From DATGHS01 sp035307785 (GTDB lineage: Bacteria; Planctomycetota; Planctomycetia; Gemmatales; Gemmataceae): a stretch of 28,545 nt of DNA. A model generated the notes under the pieces. The model was not told where the DNA came from. It saw only the letters and a program-made list of their open reading frames with translations, and did not search any database. Location: NCBI GenBank assembly GCA_035307785.1, contig DATGHS010000490.1:1-28545 (forward strand). Direction: 5' to 3'. Positions 15,702-26,509 of this stretch are shown piece by piece. Every line of letters starts with the position of its first letter. Position 1 is the first letter of the stretch. Both the position numbers and the translations under genes were made by a program.

Positions 15702-15969
15702 AATACGCGGCGGCGCTCGTAGTGCCGCAGCCAGAGTTACTGCGCATACTAAAGGCTTGGATTATCGCAACCTCTCGGCAGAAGGCTCATTCGGTGTAAT
15801 TCAGCTTTCGCCGCTTCCTCGTGCCCGTTGCATGGAAACAAATTTCAATTCTGCTGTACATTTCGCGCCGAATCTTTAGAAAGAAATGAAGTCTTGTCAA
15901 AGGGAATGGCTAATTCAAGGCACTTGCTTGCCATAAGTATTGCTGCCTGCCGATGAGGAGTCGTATCTC

Positions 15970-16137
15970 ATGTTTCGAAAACTCGCATTTGCCCTGCTGG
16001 CTGTTTCCTTCATCTGTTTGTGTTCAACCGGCTGCAATTCCGGTAGGACTTCGTCGAAAACCAATAGCGATGGGGAGCAAACGCCGGCAAGTAGCCCGAC
16101 AAGCAGGGGCGGTATTCCTTCGGCCAAGCCCGAGTAA
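15970..16137 (+). CDS. Small lipoprotein
   Basis: This 55-residue protein has a basic start (MFRKLAF), a hydrophobic stretch and a lipobox STGC, so Cys22 should be lipidated and the mature product would be only about 34 residues, rich in Ser, Thr and Pro. GAGGAG about 9 nt upstream supports the ATG. A clear intrinsic terminator follows about 30 nt after the stop. No function can be assigned. The 15702-15969 stretch before it shows no gene, only a short hairpin around 15710-15727. Confidence 0.75.
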   Translation: MFRKLAFALLAVSFICLCSTGCNSGRTSSKTNSDGEQTPASSPTSRGGIPSAKPE

Positions 16138-16166
16138 GTCTCGGCGTGGCTCCCATTACTGCACGA

Positions 16167-16200
16167 GCTCACGGCGCATTGCCGTGGGCTTTTTCTTTTT
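16167..16200 (+). terminator. Intrinsic terminator after the small lipoprotein gene
   Basis: GCTCACGGC pairs with GCCGTGGGC around a 4-5 nt loop and is followed by TTTTTCTTTTT. It separates the lipoprotein gene from carB, so carB needs its own promoter in about 16200-16320. Confidence 0.92.
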
Positions 16201-16320
16201 GCTTTGACGAGCATTCGTTCGCGCAAGCCATTCGTGCCGCTTCCCCCTCTTGGAACTGGGCTGGCCGCCAATACTATTCTTCGTAGCGCCCGCGTTTCCG
16301 ACTTCCATGCTGAGCTGGCC

Positions 16321-19716
<3,396 letters not shown>

Positions 19717-19799
19717 GAGTGAGTCGTGAGTCATGACTCGCGGGGCTCGAAGACTCGGCCCGCGGCTTGGAATCAATCACCATTCACCACTCACTATTG
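19717..19799. repeat. Composite palindromic element, copy 2
   Basis: The core CGCGGGGCTCGAAGACTCG...CGCGGCTTGGAATC (19735-19776) matches the reverse complement of the element at 13688-13730. It is flanked by GAGTGAGTCGTGAGTC on the left and CACCATTCACCACTCAC on the right. It fills the entire carB to epimerase spacer. Confidence 0.85.
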
Positions 19800-19802
19800 A
19801 CC

Positions 19803-20720
19803 ATGCAAATCTTCATCACCGGCGGCACAGGATTGGTTGGCTCGCGCCTGGTTCCGCATTTCAAACAGCGTGGCGACATGGTGCTCGTTTTGTCCCGCCG
19901 TGCGAATGTTGTGGCAGGAATGGATTGCGAGATGATTCAGGGCGATCCAACCCAGTCTGGCGATTGGCAGAATCGCGCGGCCGAATGCGATGCCATTGTC
20001 AATCTGGCCGGTGAGAACATCGTCGGCAAGCGCTGGAACGACGAGGTGCGGCGCACGTTGCGCGAAAGCCGCGTGAAGGCAACCGAGAATTGCGTGCAAG
20101 CGCTGAGCCGCCAGCCGCGCCGCAGTGATGGCTCGCCGAAAGTGCTGGTGAATGCTTCGGCCATCGGTTACTACGGCCCGCACGGCGACGAAGAACTCGA
20201 CGAGAATTCGCCGCCGGGGAACGATTTTCTGGCCGGCATTTGCATGGATTGGGAAAGAGCAACGGTTCCGGCAAAAGATGCCGGCGTGCGCGTGGTGTTG
20301 GCCCGCATCGGCGTGGTGTTGGCCAACGACGGCGGGCCACTCGCCAAGATGCTGCTGCCATTCAAACTGGGTCTCGGCGGGCGGCAGGGTTCCGGCAAGC
20401 AATGGTTCAGCTGGGTTCACCGCGACGACGTGGTCGGCTTGATCGCACTTGCATTAGACAATCCTGTCGTCAGCGGCCCGGTGAACGTCACCGCGCCGAA
20501 TCCGGTAACGAACAAAGACTTCGCCAAAACTCTGGGACGTGCGCTCGGCCGGCCCGCCTTCATGCCCACGCCGGGATTCATGCTGAAGCTCGTCATGGGC
20601 GACGGCGCAGAGATTGTGCTGACCGGCCAACGGGTGCTGCCGAAGCGAGCGCAAGAGTGCGGTTATAGCTTTCGGTTTCCGGAATTGGATGGCGCGCTGG
20701 CGGAGATTCTGGGAAGCTGA
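19803..20720 (+). CDS. TIGR01777 family NAD-dependent epimerase (YfcH/SDR39U1-like)
   Basis: This 305-residue extended short-chain dehydrogenase has the Rossmann motif FITGGTGLVGSRL at residues 4-16. The family-specific NLAGENIVGKRW follows, then the SAIGYYG segment carrying the catalytic-type Tyr, and a WVHRDDVV segment. A DUF1731-like C-terminus is visible in VLPKRAQECGYSFRFPELDGAL. The family is widespread and of unknown substrate; the E. coli homologue is YfcH. An open frame extends 12 codons upstream into the repeat, but the ATG at 19803 begins exactly at the conserved domain. No clear ribosome binding site is seen because the repeat abuts the start. Confidence 0.92.
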   Translation: MQIFITGGTGLVGSRLVPHFKQRGDMVLVLSRRANVVAGMDCEMIQGDPTQSGDWQNRAAECDAIVNLAGENIVGKRWNDEVRRTLRESRVKATENCVQALSRQPRRSDGSPKVLVNASAIGYYGPHGDEELDENSPPGNDFLAGICMDWERATVPAKDAGVRVVLARIGVVLANDGGPLAKMLLPFKLGLGGRQGSGKQWFSWVHRDDVVGLIALALDNPVVSGPVNVTAPNPVTNKDFAKTLGRALGRPAFMPTPGFMLKLVMGDGAEIVLTGQRVLPKRAQECGYSFRFPELDGALAEILGS

Positions 20721-20732
20721 GGTATCGAAATC

Positions 20733-20776
20733 TGACCCGCGAGGCTCGAAGACTCGCCACGCGGCGTGGATATCAA
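20733..20776. repeat. Palindromic core element, copy 3
   Basis: TGACCCGCGAGGCTCGAAGA... followed by CGCGGCGTGGATATC is a diverged copy of the same core, without the CACTCAC arms. Its right end overlaps the selD stop codon (20773-20775), so it sits between two convergent genes. Confidence 0.8.
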
Positions 20777-21819
20777 GCCTTCAACACCAGCCCTTTCTCG
20801 CCGCGCGGCAGCACTTCGCCGATGACCGCGGCCACTACCGTTTTCTTCTCCTTCAGCTTTGCCACTAGCGCGTCGCAACGTGCGGCCGGCACGCTGATGA
20901 GCATGCCGCCCGACGTTTGGGCGTCGAAGAAGCATTCCAGCGGCGTGACATCAGGGGTGCCTTCGATTTGCAATTGATCGGCCACATACGCACGATTGGA
21001 TTTGCTGGCGCGCGTCATGAACTTCTTCGCGACCAGTTCCTCGACGCCTTTGAATAGCGGCAGCTTGTCGAGATGGAAGACTAAGGTCACGCTGCTGCCT
21101 TCGGCCATCTCGAACGAGTGGCCGGCCAGGCCGAAGCCCGTGATGTCGGTAGCGGCGTTCACGCCGACTTCCAGCATGGCGTCGCGGGCGCCGGCATTTA
21201 GTTCCACCATGCTCTTCATTGCCTCGGCCATTACCTGCGGCGGGCAAGCGTTGTTCTTGTGGGCGGTGGTAATGAAGCCCGTGCCCAGCGGCTTGGTAAG
21301 TACAAGCTTGTCGCCCGGTTTCGCATTGGAGTTGGCGATGATTTTCTTTGGATGGATGATGCCGGTGACCGCGAGGCCGAACTTGATCTCGGCATCGCGC
21401 ACGGTGTGGCCGCCCACAATCACGGTGCCCGAAGCCACACACCGCTCCGCGCCGCCTTGCAAGATTTTGATTAGCCAGTCTTTGTCCAACTTGTTGTCGG
21501 GGTAGCCAAGGAGGTTCAGCGCGGTCTTCGGCGTGCCGCCCATGGCATACACATCGCTGAGGGCATTGGCGGCAGCAATCTGGCCATAAACGTAAGGGTC
21601 ATCGACGAGCGGCGGGAAGAAGTCGATGGTCTGCACGAGCGCAATCTCGTCGGTCAGACGATACACGCCGGCATCGTCGTGCGTATTCGTGCCCACCAAC
21701 AAGTTGGGGTCGCTCGGCAATTGCAAATGACACAGGACCTGTGTCAGCTCTCCCGCGGAGAGCTTGCCCGCTCAACCCGCGCAACTGGCGAAATCAGTCA
21801 GTCGGCGATTCTCGGTCAT
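20773..21819 (-). CDS. selD: Selenide, water dikinase, itself a selenoprotein (Sec at codon 16)
   Basis: SelD makes selenophosphate from selenide and ATP, the selenium donor for tRNA-Sec and selenouridine. The open frame without recoding begins only at residue 32 (TTG) and lacks the active-site region. Reading upstream through an in-frame TGA at 21772-21774 gives MTENRRLTDFASCAG-U-AGKLSAGELTQVL. This matches the N-terminus of SelD, where Cys or Sec is the catalytic residue and Lys19 is conserved. The full product is 348 residues with Sec16. THDDAGVYRL (46-55), a GGHTVRD segment and a TDITGFGLAGH segment follow in order. A hairpin placed like a bacterial SECIS element follows the UGA. The minus-strand neighbour upstream is another selenoprotein gene. 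Confidence 0.93.
21746..21774 (-). promoter_or_regulatory. Sec UGA codon and bSECIS-like hairpin of selD
   Basis: The UGA codon occupies 21774-21772. Seven nucleotides later AGCTCTC pairs with GAGAGCT (21764-21758 with 21752-21746) around the 5-nt loop CGCGG. The loop falls 15-19 nt after the UGA and carries G residues, as expected for the SelB-binding bacterial SECIS hairpin. The hairpin lies inside the coding sequence, as in all bacteria. Confidence 0.85.
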
Positions 21820-21837
21820 TTGGATTCCAAACTAGAG

Positions 21838-21919
21838 AACCACTGATTACACGGATGACACGGATAAATATCAAATTTTAATTGATGCCTTATCCGTGTC
21901 ATCCGTGTAATCGGTGGTT
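21838..21919. repeat. Inverted repeat, ATCCGTG family, copy 2
   Basis: AACCACTGATTACACGGAT... (21838-21867) and ...ATCCGTGTAATCGGTGGTT (21891-21919) are near-perfect reverse complements of 29-30 bp. It is the same family as 1159-1272 and separates the SelW-like gene from selD. Confidence 0.92.
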
Positions 21920-21923
21920 ATTC

Positions 21924-22160
21924 TTACTTGGCCTTTTCCTGAAGCTGCTTGAGAATCGTCTTCTCATCCGGGAACGAACCGGTCTTCAGTTTCGAGTAGA
22001 CGAGGTTTCCGTCAACAGTCAACTCGAAGCAGCCACCCTTGCTCGGGATCAACTTCAGGTCTTTCACTTTCTGTTTGAACTCGTTCAAAATCTTGGTCGT
22101 CAGACTGACGGCCTGGGGTTCGTAATTTCACATCGCACAGTATTCAAGTTGCACATGCAT
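21924..22160 (-). CDS. SelW-like (Rdx family) selenoprotein with CxxU motif
   Basis: This gene is invisible to standard calling because codon 11 is TGA (22128-22130). Read as Sec, the 78-residue product begins MHVQLEYCAM-U-NYEPQAV and continues with LIPSKGGCFELTVDG and LVYSKLKTGSFPDEK. This is the complete SelW/SelT/SelH (Rdx) thioredoxin-like pattern: beta strand, C-x-x-U redox motif, helix, then the GG-F-E and G-FP segments. Such proteins are thought to act in thiol redox control. The ATG at 22160 has GGAG about 9 nt upstream. A hairpin with a G in the loop lies 12-33 nt after the UGA. It is followed on the same strand by selD after 104 nt, and preceded by a secreted thioredoxin-like protein gene. 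Confidence 0.9.
22095..22130 (-). promoter_or_regulatory. Sec UGA codon and bSECIS-like hairpin of the SelW-like gene
   Basis: The UGA codon is 22130-22128. The stem GG-c-CGTCA pairs with TGACG-a-CC (22113-22095), with one mismatch, around the 3-nt loop GTC. The loop lies 23-25 nt after the UGA, within the range for bacterial SECIS elements, and includes a G. Confidence 0.75.
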
Positions 22161-22187
22161 GAAAGGAATCTCCGTGGGTTTCGTAAG

Positions 22188-22269
22188 AGCCGCTTGCGGC
22201 TTCGCACTCGACGCTCCTAGTCTGTAAATTCCGATTCTCGTCAGCGAACGCGAAACCGCAAGCGGCGCT
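22188..22269. repeat. CCGCTTGCGG inverted repeat, copy 1
   Basis: AGCCGCTTGCGGCTTCGC at 22188-22205 pairs with GCGAAACCGCAAGCGGCGCT at 22250-22269. The related element at 25680-25758 has the same arms. It lies between the DUF255 gene and the SelW-like gene. Confidence 0.82.
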
Positions 22270-22300
22270 ACAGGCATCCTACGCTCGACTGCTTCCCATA

Positions 22301-24652
22301 TCAAGGAACCGTCAATTTCACGTTTGCCGGCAGCAGGCATTGCTTGAGCTTTTCGCTGCACGCGATGAATTTGACGGAGATCTCCAAAGGCTCCTTGTCG
22401 TTTTTTGCGCGCTCGATGGTGGCCTTGATCTGGATCTTGCCTTCGTATGAGCAATAATCGCCGGCCACTTTGTCGATCACCTTTTGCCCCTTCGGATATT
22501 GGACCTCAATGGTCTTCGGATTGCCTTTACCGGAGATTTTGACTTCGGTTTGGACCGAGTCGAGCATGTCGTTTTCAACCGGGTGGGCGTAAGCGTGCCA
22601 ATCCTTGTCAATGTCCAGCGTAATGGTGACGACTTGCTTGCCCGAGGCATCGGGCTTGTCGGCCGCCGCCGTTACTTTGACCACGGATTCCGATTTGGTG
22701 GCTTTATCATCAGCCGGTGCCGGCTTTTTGGTCTCCGCCGGCTGCTTCTCTTTCGGCAAGCCGATGAACTCGGAAAGCGCGATCGCCATTTCGGTGAGGC
22801 TCGTCGGGCTGGACTTCAGATTGGCGGCAAATGCCTGGAGCGTCTTCTCGGCTTGCTCGCGATATTTCTTTTCGCCGGTTCGCTTCGCAAGTTCAACGAG
22901 ATTCCGGGCCGCCATGCTGTTGCCACTGGGCTGCGCGCCGTCAAACTGATCCTTGGAGCGGGCGAACAGCTTTTCATGATCGTGGGCCGTGTAGAAGAAG
23001 CCGCCGTTCTTTTCGTCGGCAAATTGCTTCAACATCTTGTCGGTCAATTCGAGCGTTTCGTCCAGCCAGCGCTTGTCGTTGGTTGCGTCATAGAGTGCCA
23101 GCAAGCCATGAACCACGAACGCGTAGTCGTCCAGGTAGCCGTTAAGCCGGGCCCCGCCCCTGTCTTCCTTTTTCGGCATGTACGAGCGCAAGAGCCGGCC
23201 ATCCTTGGTTTTCATGGTTTTCAGAATGAAGTCGGCAGCTTTTGCCGCGGCAGCCGTGTACTTTGGCTCTTGGAAGACTTGCCCGGCCACGGCAAAGCCC
23301 GCGATCATCTGGCCATTCCACGCCGTCAATACTTTGGTGTCGAGAAACGGCTGGGCGCGCTTGGCTCGAACGGCCAGGAGCTTTTGCCGAATGGCCTCGA
23401 GCTTGGCGCGAGCGGCGGCATCTTCCGGCGGCTTCTTGAGAACCAGAATGGAATATTTATCCTCAAAGTTCGGGCCCTGGTCGATGCCGTAAGCGGCTCG
23501 CGCCAGTTCGAGTTCGTCCTTCGCCAGGCCGGCCGACTCAATATCCTTGGCAGTCCACACATAATAACGGCCCTCCTCGCCTTCGCTGTCGGCATCGAGC
23601 GACGAATAGAAAGCGCCTTCCGGCGAGGTCAGATTGCGCATGACGAAATCGAGTGTTTCCTCCACAATCCGCCGGTACATTGGCTTGGGATCAATCGCAA
23701 AGGCGCGGGAATACACTTCCACCAGTTGCGCATTGTCGTAGAGCATCTTTTCGAAATGCGGCACGGTCCAGGTGCGTTCGGTGCTGTAGCGATGGAAGCC
23801 CCCGCCAATTTGATCGTAAATGCCGCCGCGGGCCATTTTTTCGAGTGTCAGATCGACCTTGGCCAGAATGTCGTGGTTGTTTTCGCGCTTGCCTTCGATC
23901 AGCAAAAGCTCCAGGTACGAGGGCATTGGAAACTTGGTGCCGCGGAAACCCCGGGACGGACTGCCGAAGCCGCCGTGCACTTCGTCGAATTCTTCCAAGA
24001 CATCGGTCACAGCATTGAAGACGAGCTTTCGATCAAGGTCAACCAATGCCTTTCCAGGGGCTGTTCGGTCCAGTGCCTGCCGCGTGGCGTCGGCCAGGTT
24101 CTTCGCCTGCTCTTCCAGGTCCTGCGGCTTCTCTTTCTGGAATTTTGTCATCACGCCCAGCAGGCTTTTGAAGCCCAGGACTTTTTTTCCCTCGATTTCG
24201 CGGTCTTCGGGCGGCCAGTAGGTGCCGCCGACAATCGGCCGTCCGTCCGGCATCAGGAACATCGACAACGGCCAGCCGCCGTTATTGCCCAGAGCATGCA
24301 GGGCCGTCATGTAAATTTGATCGATGTCGGGCCGCTCTTCGCGATCGACCTTGATGCAGACGAACGAATCGTTCAGTAGCTTGGCGACTTCCAGGTTATT
24401 GAACGACTCGCGCTCCATCACGTGGCACCAGTGGCAGGAACTGTAGCCAATGGAAAGGAAGATCAGCTTGTTCTCTTTCTTGGCCTTGGCGAACGCCTCG
24501 TCGCCCCAGGGGTACCAGTCCACGGGGTTGTGGGCGTGCTGCTGCAAGTAGGGGCTATTTTCCTTGGCCAGACGATTAGTAGGGCCAGGCTTGTCGGCGG
24601 CAGCCAATAGGCCCGCAAAGCAGAGCAGCAGGGCAACGGCGACTGAGCGCAT
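22301..24652 (-). CDS. Secreted DUF255 thioredoxin-like protein fused to a DsbD N-terminal-like domain
   Basis: The 783-residue product has a signal peptide (1-18 or so). A DUF255 (SPATA20/YyaL) thioredoxin-like domain follows with the family opening NRLAKENSPYLQQHAHNPVDW and a CHWC motif at Cys73-Cys76. Then comes an alpha/alpha-barrel region resembling N-acylglucosamine 2-epimerase-like folds (GGGFHRYS, VPHFEKMLYDNAQL). The last 120 residues resemble the N-terminal domain of DsbD: HAYAHPVENDM, YPKGQKV, and two cysteines at 765 and 772 near the end. I chose the ATG at 24652 with AGGTGAAG upstream; a GTG 3 codons earlier is possible. It is the first gene of a minus-strand cluster with the SelW-like gene and selD, all redox- or selenium-linked. 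Confidence 0.9.
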   Translation of the reverse strand: MRSVAVALLLCFAGLLAAADKPGPTNRLAKENSPYLQQHAHNPVDWYPWGDEAFAKAKKENKLIFLSIGYSSCHWCHVMERESFNNLEVAKLLNDSFVCIKVDREERPDIDQIYMTALHALGNNGGWPLSMFLMPDGRPIVGGTYWPPEDREIEGKKVLGFKSLLGVMTKFQKEKPQDLEEQAKNLADATRQALDRTAPGKALVDLDRKLVFNAVTDVLEEFDEVHGGFGSPSRGFRGTKFPMPSYLELLLIEGKRENNHDILAKVDLTLEKMARGGIYDQIGGGFHRYSTERTWTVPHFEKMLYDNAQLVEVYSRAFAIDPKPMYRRIVEETLDFVMRNLTSPEGAFYSSLDADSEGEEGRYYVWTAKDIESAGLAKDELELARAAYGIDQGPNFEDKYSILVLKKPPEDAAARAKLEAIRQKLLAVRAKRAQPFLDTKVLTAWNGQMIAGFAVAGQVFQEPKYTAAAAKAADFILKTMKTKDGRLLRSYMPKKEDRGGARLNGYLDDYAFVVHGLLALYDATNDKRWLDETLELTDKMLKQFADEKNGGFFYTAHDHEKLFARSKDQFDGAQPSGNSMAARNLVELAKRTGEKKYREQAEKTLQAFAANLKSSPTSLTEMAIALSEFIGLPKEKQPAETKKPAPADDKATKSESVVKVTAAADKPDASGKQVVTITLDIDKDWHAYAHPVENDMLDSVQTEVKISGKGNPKTIEVQYPKGQKVIDKVAGDYCSYEGKIQIKATIERAKNDKEPLEISVKFIACSEKLKQCLLPANVKLTVP

Positions 24653-24779
24653 GTTCTTCACCTGTAGAACCCATGGACCGTTTTCGACCTATGCTACACT
24701 ATATGACCGCCTTCCCAATACGCGAAGCGATTTCATACAATGAGCCCACCGCCAGATACTCACCTCCAAGGAGATTTCC

Positions 24780-25673
24780 GTGACCCTCCGAAGCAGTCTT
24801 CTCGCGGCCATACTCGTGACATCGGTTCCCGCCTCCACGACCTTTGCCGACGAGAAAGAAGACTTGGCCGCCAAGCAAAAAGCTGCCGCTGACGCGGTCT
24901 GGAAGAAATTAGAACTGGAGAAAACGCCCCCGCCGGTGGTCACGGCTAATTTCATGGTCTTCGCACCGCAATCGGAAGCAAAAACGAAAGCGCTGGCGGA
25001 CATGTTGGAGCGCTACTACAAGGTAGCGACACGCGCGTTGAAATTTGACGACAAAGAACGACCTTGGAACGGGCAAATGGCGGTCTTCTTGCTCGAATGG
25101 CAAGAATACAAGAACCTGATGCGCAAAGTGGAAAAGAAGACGCCCGCAGCCGACGAGACCTCGTTTAGTTCCTTCACCGGCGATGAACCGACGTTGGGAG
25201 TCGGCTCGCCGGCGGGAACCAAGGGATTGCCAGACCCGCAAGAAGCAGTCAACGAAATGCTCACTTGCTTGCTGCGGAAGAAAATGGGCGCGGGTGATCC
25301 GCCGACCTGGATTGCGATCGGCTTTGCCCGCGCCACCGCCTACCGCGTCTCGAACCCCGGCTCCCGAGGGAAGCCCAGCGGCTATGGGCCGGCCAATGCC
25401 GAACTGAAAGAAATCTGGGGTGAAACGCTACCGCCGAAAGCGCGCTACAGCTATGGGGCCTACATCGTCGATTACCTCGCCTATGGCCCGCTTTCCGAGC
25501 AGTTTCCGCAATTCGTGCTAGGTCTCCGGCCCGATGAAAGCACAAATGGCGTGTCGGTCGAGACAGCGCTGAAGGGCATAAACCTCGAACCGGATGCGCT
25601 CGTGTATTGGGCGGCGAAATGGCAGAAGCCGAAGGAAGAGCCCAAACCCAAAGAGAAGCCAAAAAAGCCGTAA
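24780..25673 (+). CDS. Secreted hypothetical protein, possible degenerate gluzincin-like fold
   Basis: This 297-residue protein has a signal peptide (cleavage near TFA-DE, residue 23) and a Lys/Pro-rich C-terminal tail (KPKEEPKPKEKPKKP). The start is GTG with a good AAGGAG about 7 nt upstream. The middle (ANFMVFAPQSEAKTKALADMLE, WNGQMAVFLLEWQEYKNLM) resembles the fold of peptidase-MA-like secreted proteins common in planctomycetes. At the place where HExxH would be expected there is NEMLTCLL, then PTWIAIGFARA where P-WL-EG-A is usual. If this relationship is right, the catalytic residues are lost. I do not recognise the family with confidence. It is transcribed divergently from the DUF255 gene. 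Confidence 0.75.
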   Translation: MTLRSSLLAAILVTSVPASTTFADEKEDLAAKQKAAADAVWKKLELEKTPPPVVTANFMVFAPQSEAKTKALADMLERYYKVATRALKFDDKERPWNGQMAVFLLEWQEYKNLMRKVEKKTPAADETSFSSFTGDEPTLGVGSPAGTKGLPDPQEAVNEMLTCLLRKKMGAGDPPTWIAIGFARATAYRVSNPGSRGKPSGYGPANAELKEIWGETLPPKARYSYGAYIVDYLAYGPLSEQFPQFVLGLRPDESTNGVSVETALKGINLEPDALVYWAAKWQKPKEEPKPKEKPKKP

Positions 25674-25679
25674 GGACGG

Positions 25680-25758
25680 CGCCGCTTGCGGCTATGCGCT
25701 CGGATGATAATCTCGTTGACTCTGCTCGGAGTCGACGAGCGCGAAGCCGCAAGCGGCA
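25680..25758. repeat. CCGCTTGCGG inverted repeat, copy 2
   Basis: CGCCGCTTGCGGCTATGCGC at the left pairs with GAGCGCGAAGCCGCAAGCGG at the right. It lies between convergent genes. A single arm-like fragment (GCGCGAAACGCAAGCGGC) is seen at 26463-26480. Confidence 0.82.
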
Positions 25759-25766
25759 ATCTGGTG

Positions 25767-26369
25767 TCACTTTTTTTTCTTCAGCCAGCACGACCACCCC
25801 AGGAAGCGCGTGTTGGTGATGGGATCCTGGTCGAAGCGGAACTCTTCAAGGCTCACTATCTCGAACGCGCCTCCGAGTTCGGCGCGGATTTCTGCCTCGG
25901 TGACAACCGGCGGCCCTGGTGAGTGAGGCTCCTTCGCGTTTCCGGTGAGCACCAGCCCTTCCGCTCCGGTCGCTGTGATGCTTTGCAGGGTGCGCAAAAA
26001 GCCGGCAGCGTTCACGCGCCGAACGACGTGATAGCAACCGCGATCGAAGAAAAAAGGAAACGCCGGCCCAAGGTCCAGCAGCGCGAAGACATCGGCTTGC
26101 AAGAAACGGACCTGCACGCCGGCCTCGGTGGCCTTCGCTTTGGCGCGCTCGATGGCTGTGGGGCTCAGGTCAATGCCTGTCACGTCGAAGCCTTGCTGCG
26201 CGAGCCAAACGGCGTTCGTTCCGGTGCCGCAGCCCAATTCAATTGCCCGGCACGGCGCGAGCTTTCTCTTGGCAAGCTGCCGTTCAAGCTCGGCCGAAGG
26301 TCGGCCCGTGTCCCACGGCGCCTGATCCGGCTGTCGATAGCGTTCATCCCAGTGTTCCAGTTGCGACAT
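25767..26369 (-). CDS. Class I SAM-dependent methyltransferase (TPMT/TehB-like)
   Basis: The 200-residue product begins HWDERYRQPDQAPWDTGRP, a signature of small thiopurine- or tellurite-type methyltransferases. Motif I is IELGCGTGTNAVWL at about 44-57, and VTGIDLSP at 63-70 holds the ribose-binding Asp. FDRGCYHVV is the post-motif segment. The family methylates thiols, selenium or tellurium compounds, or other small molecules; the substrate here is unknown. The ATG at 26369 has AAAGGAG 7 nt upstream, which decides against a longer open frame. The extreme C-terminus is a run of lysines. Confidence 0.85.
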   Translation of the reverse strand: MSQLEHWDERYRQPDQAPWDTGRPSAELERQLAKRKLAPCRAIELGCGTGTNAVWLAQQGFDVTGIDLSPTAIERAKAKATEAGVQVRFLQADVFALLDLGPAFPFFFDRGCYHVVRRVNAAGFLRTLQSITATGAEGLVLTGNAKEPHSPGPPVVTEAEIRAELGGAFEIVSLEEFRFDQDPITNTRFLGWSCWLKKKK

Positions 26370-26483
26370 GATCCAACTCCTTTCCCGACATGCTGCCGAT
26401 CGCGGCAATCGTGGGTAAACTTCTCTTCGGTTGTTTTAGTGAATCGCTGGTGCATTCACCTGCGCGCGAAACGCAAGCGGCAA

Positions 26484-26509
26484 CTGACTCCTGACTCCTG
26501 ACTCCTGCC
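26484..26509. repeat. Short tandem repeat CTGACTC before the serine hydrolase gene
   Basis: Three or so units of TGACTCC(tgactcc) abut the ATG of the serine hydrolase gene at 26510, leaving no recognisable ribosome binding site. The motif recalls the CACTCAC tandem units found elsewhere in the window. Confidence 0.7.

Noticed and set aside
15702..15969. tRNA or small RNA gene in the aroB-lipoprotein spacer
   Set aside because: No cloverleaf or T-loop consensus (GTTCRA) could be found in a convincing position; only a small hairpin is seen.
16204..16320. N-terminal extension of CarB
   Set aside because: The extra 39 residues do not resemble CarB and overlap the region just after the upstream terminator; MPKRTDIRK at 16321 is the family start.
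21727..21819. Truncated or frameshifted selD pseudogene
   Set aside because: The frame is continuous except for one TGA at the catalytic position with a SECIS-like hairpin behind it, and the next gene has the same pattern. Sec recoding explains both.
24662..24779. Promoter hexamers between the divergent DUF255 and secreted-protein genes
   Set aside because: TATAGT-like sequences exist, but no -35 element lies at acceptable spacing, so no promoter is called.
25767..26369. Selenium-specific role for the TPMT-like methyltransferase
   Set aside because: Some relatives methylate selenium compounds, but the gene is about 4 kb from selD with genes of opposite strand between them; sequence alone gives no support.
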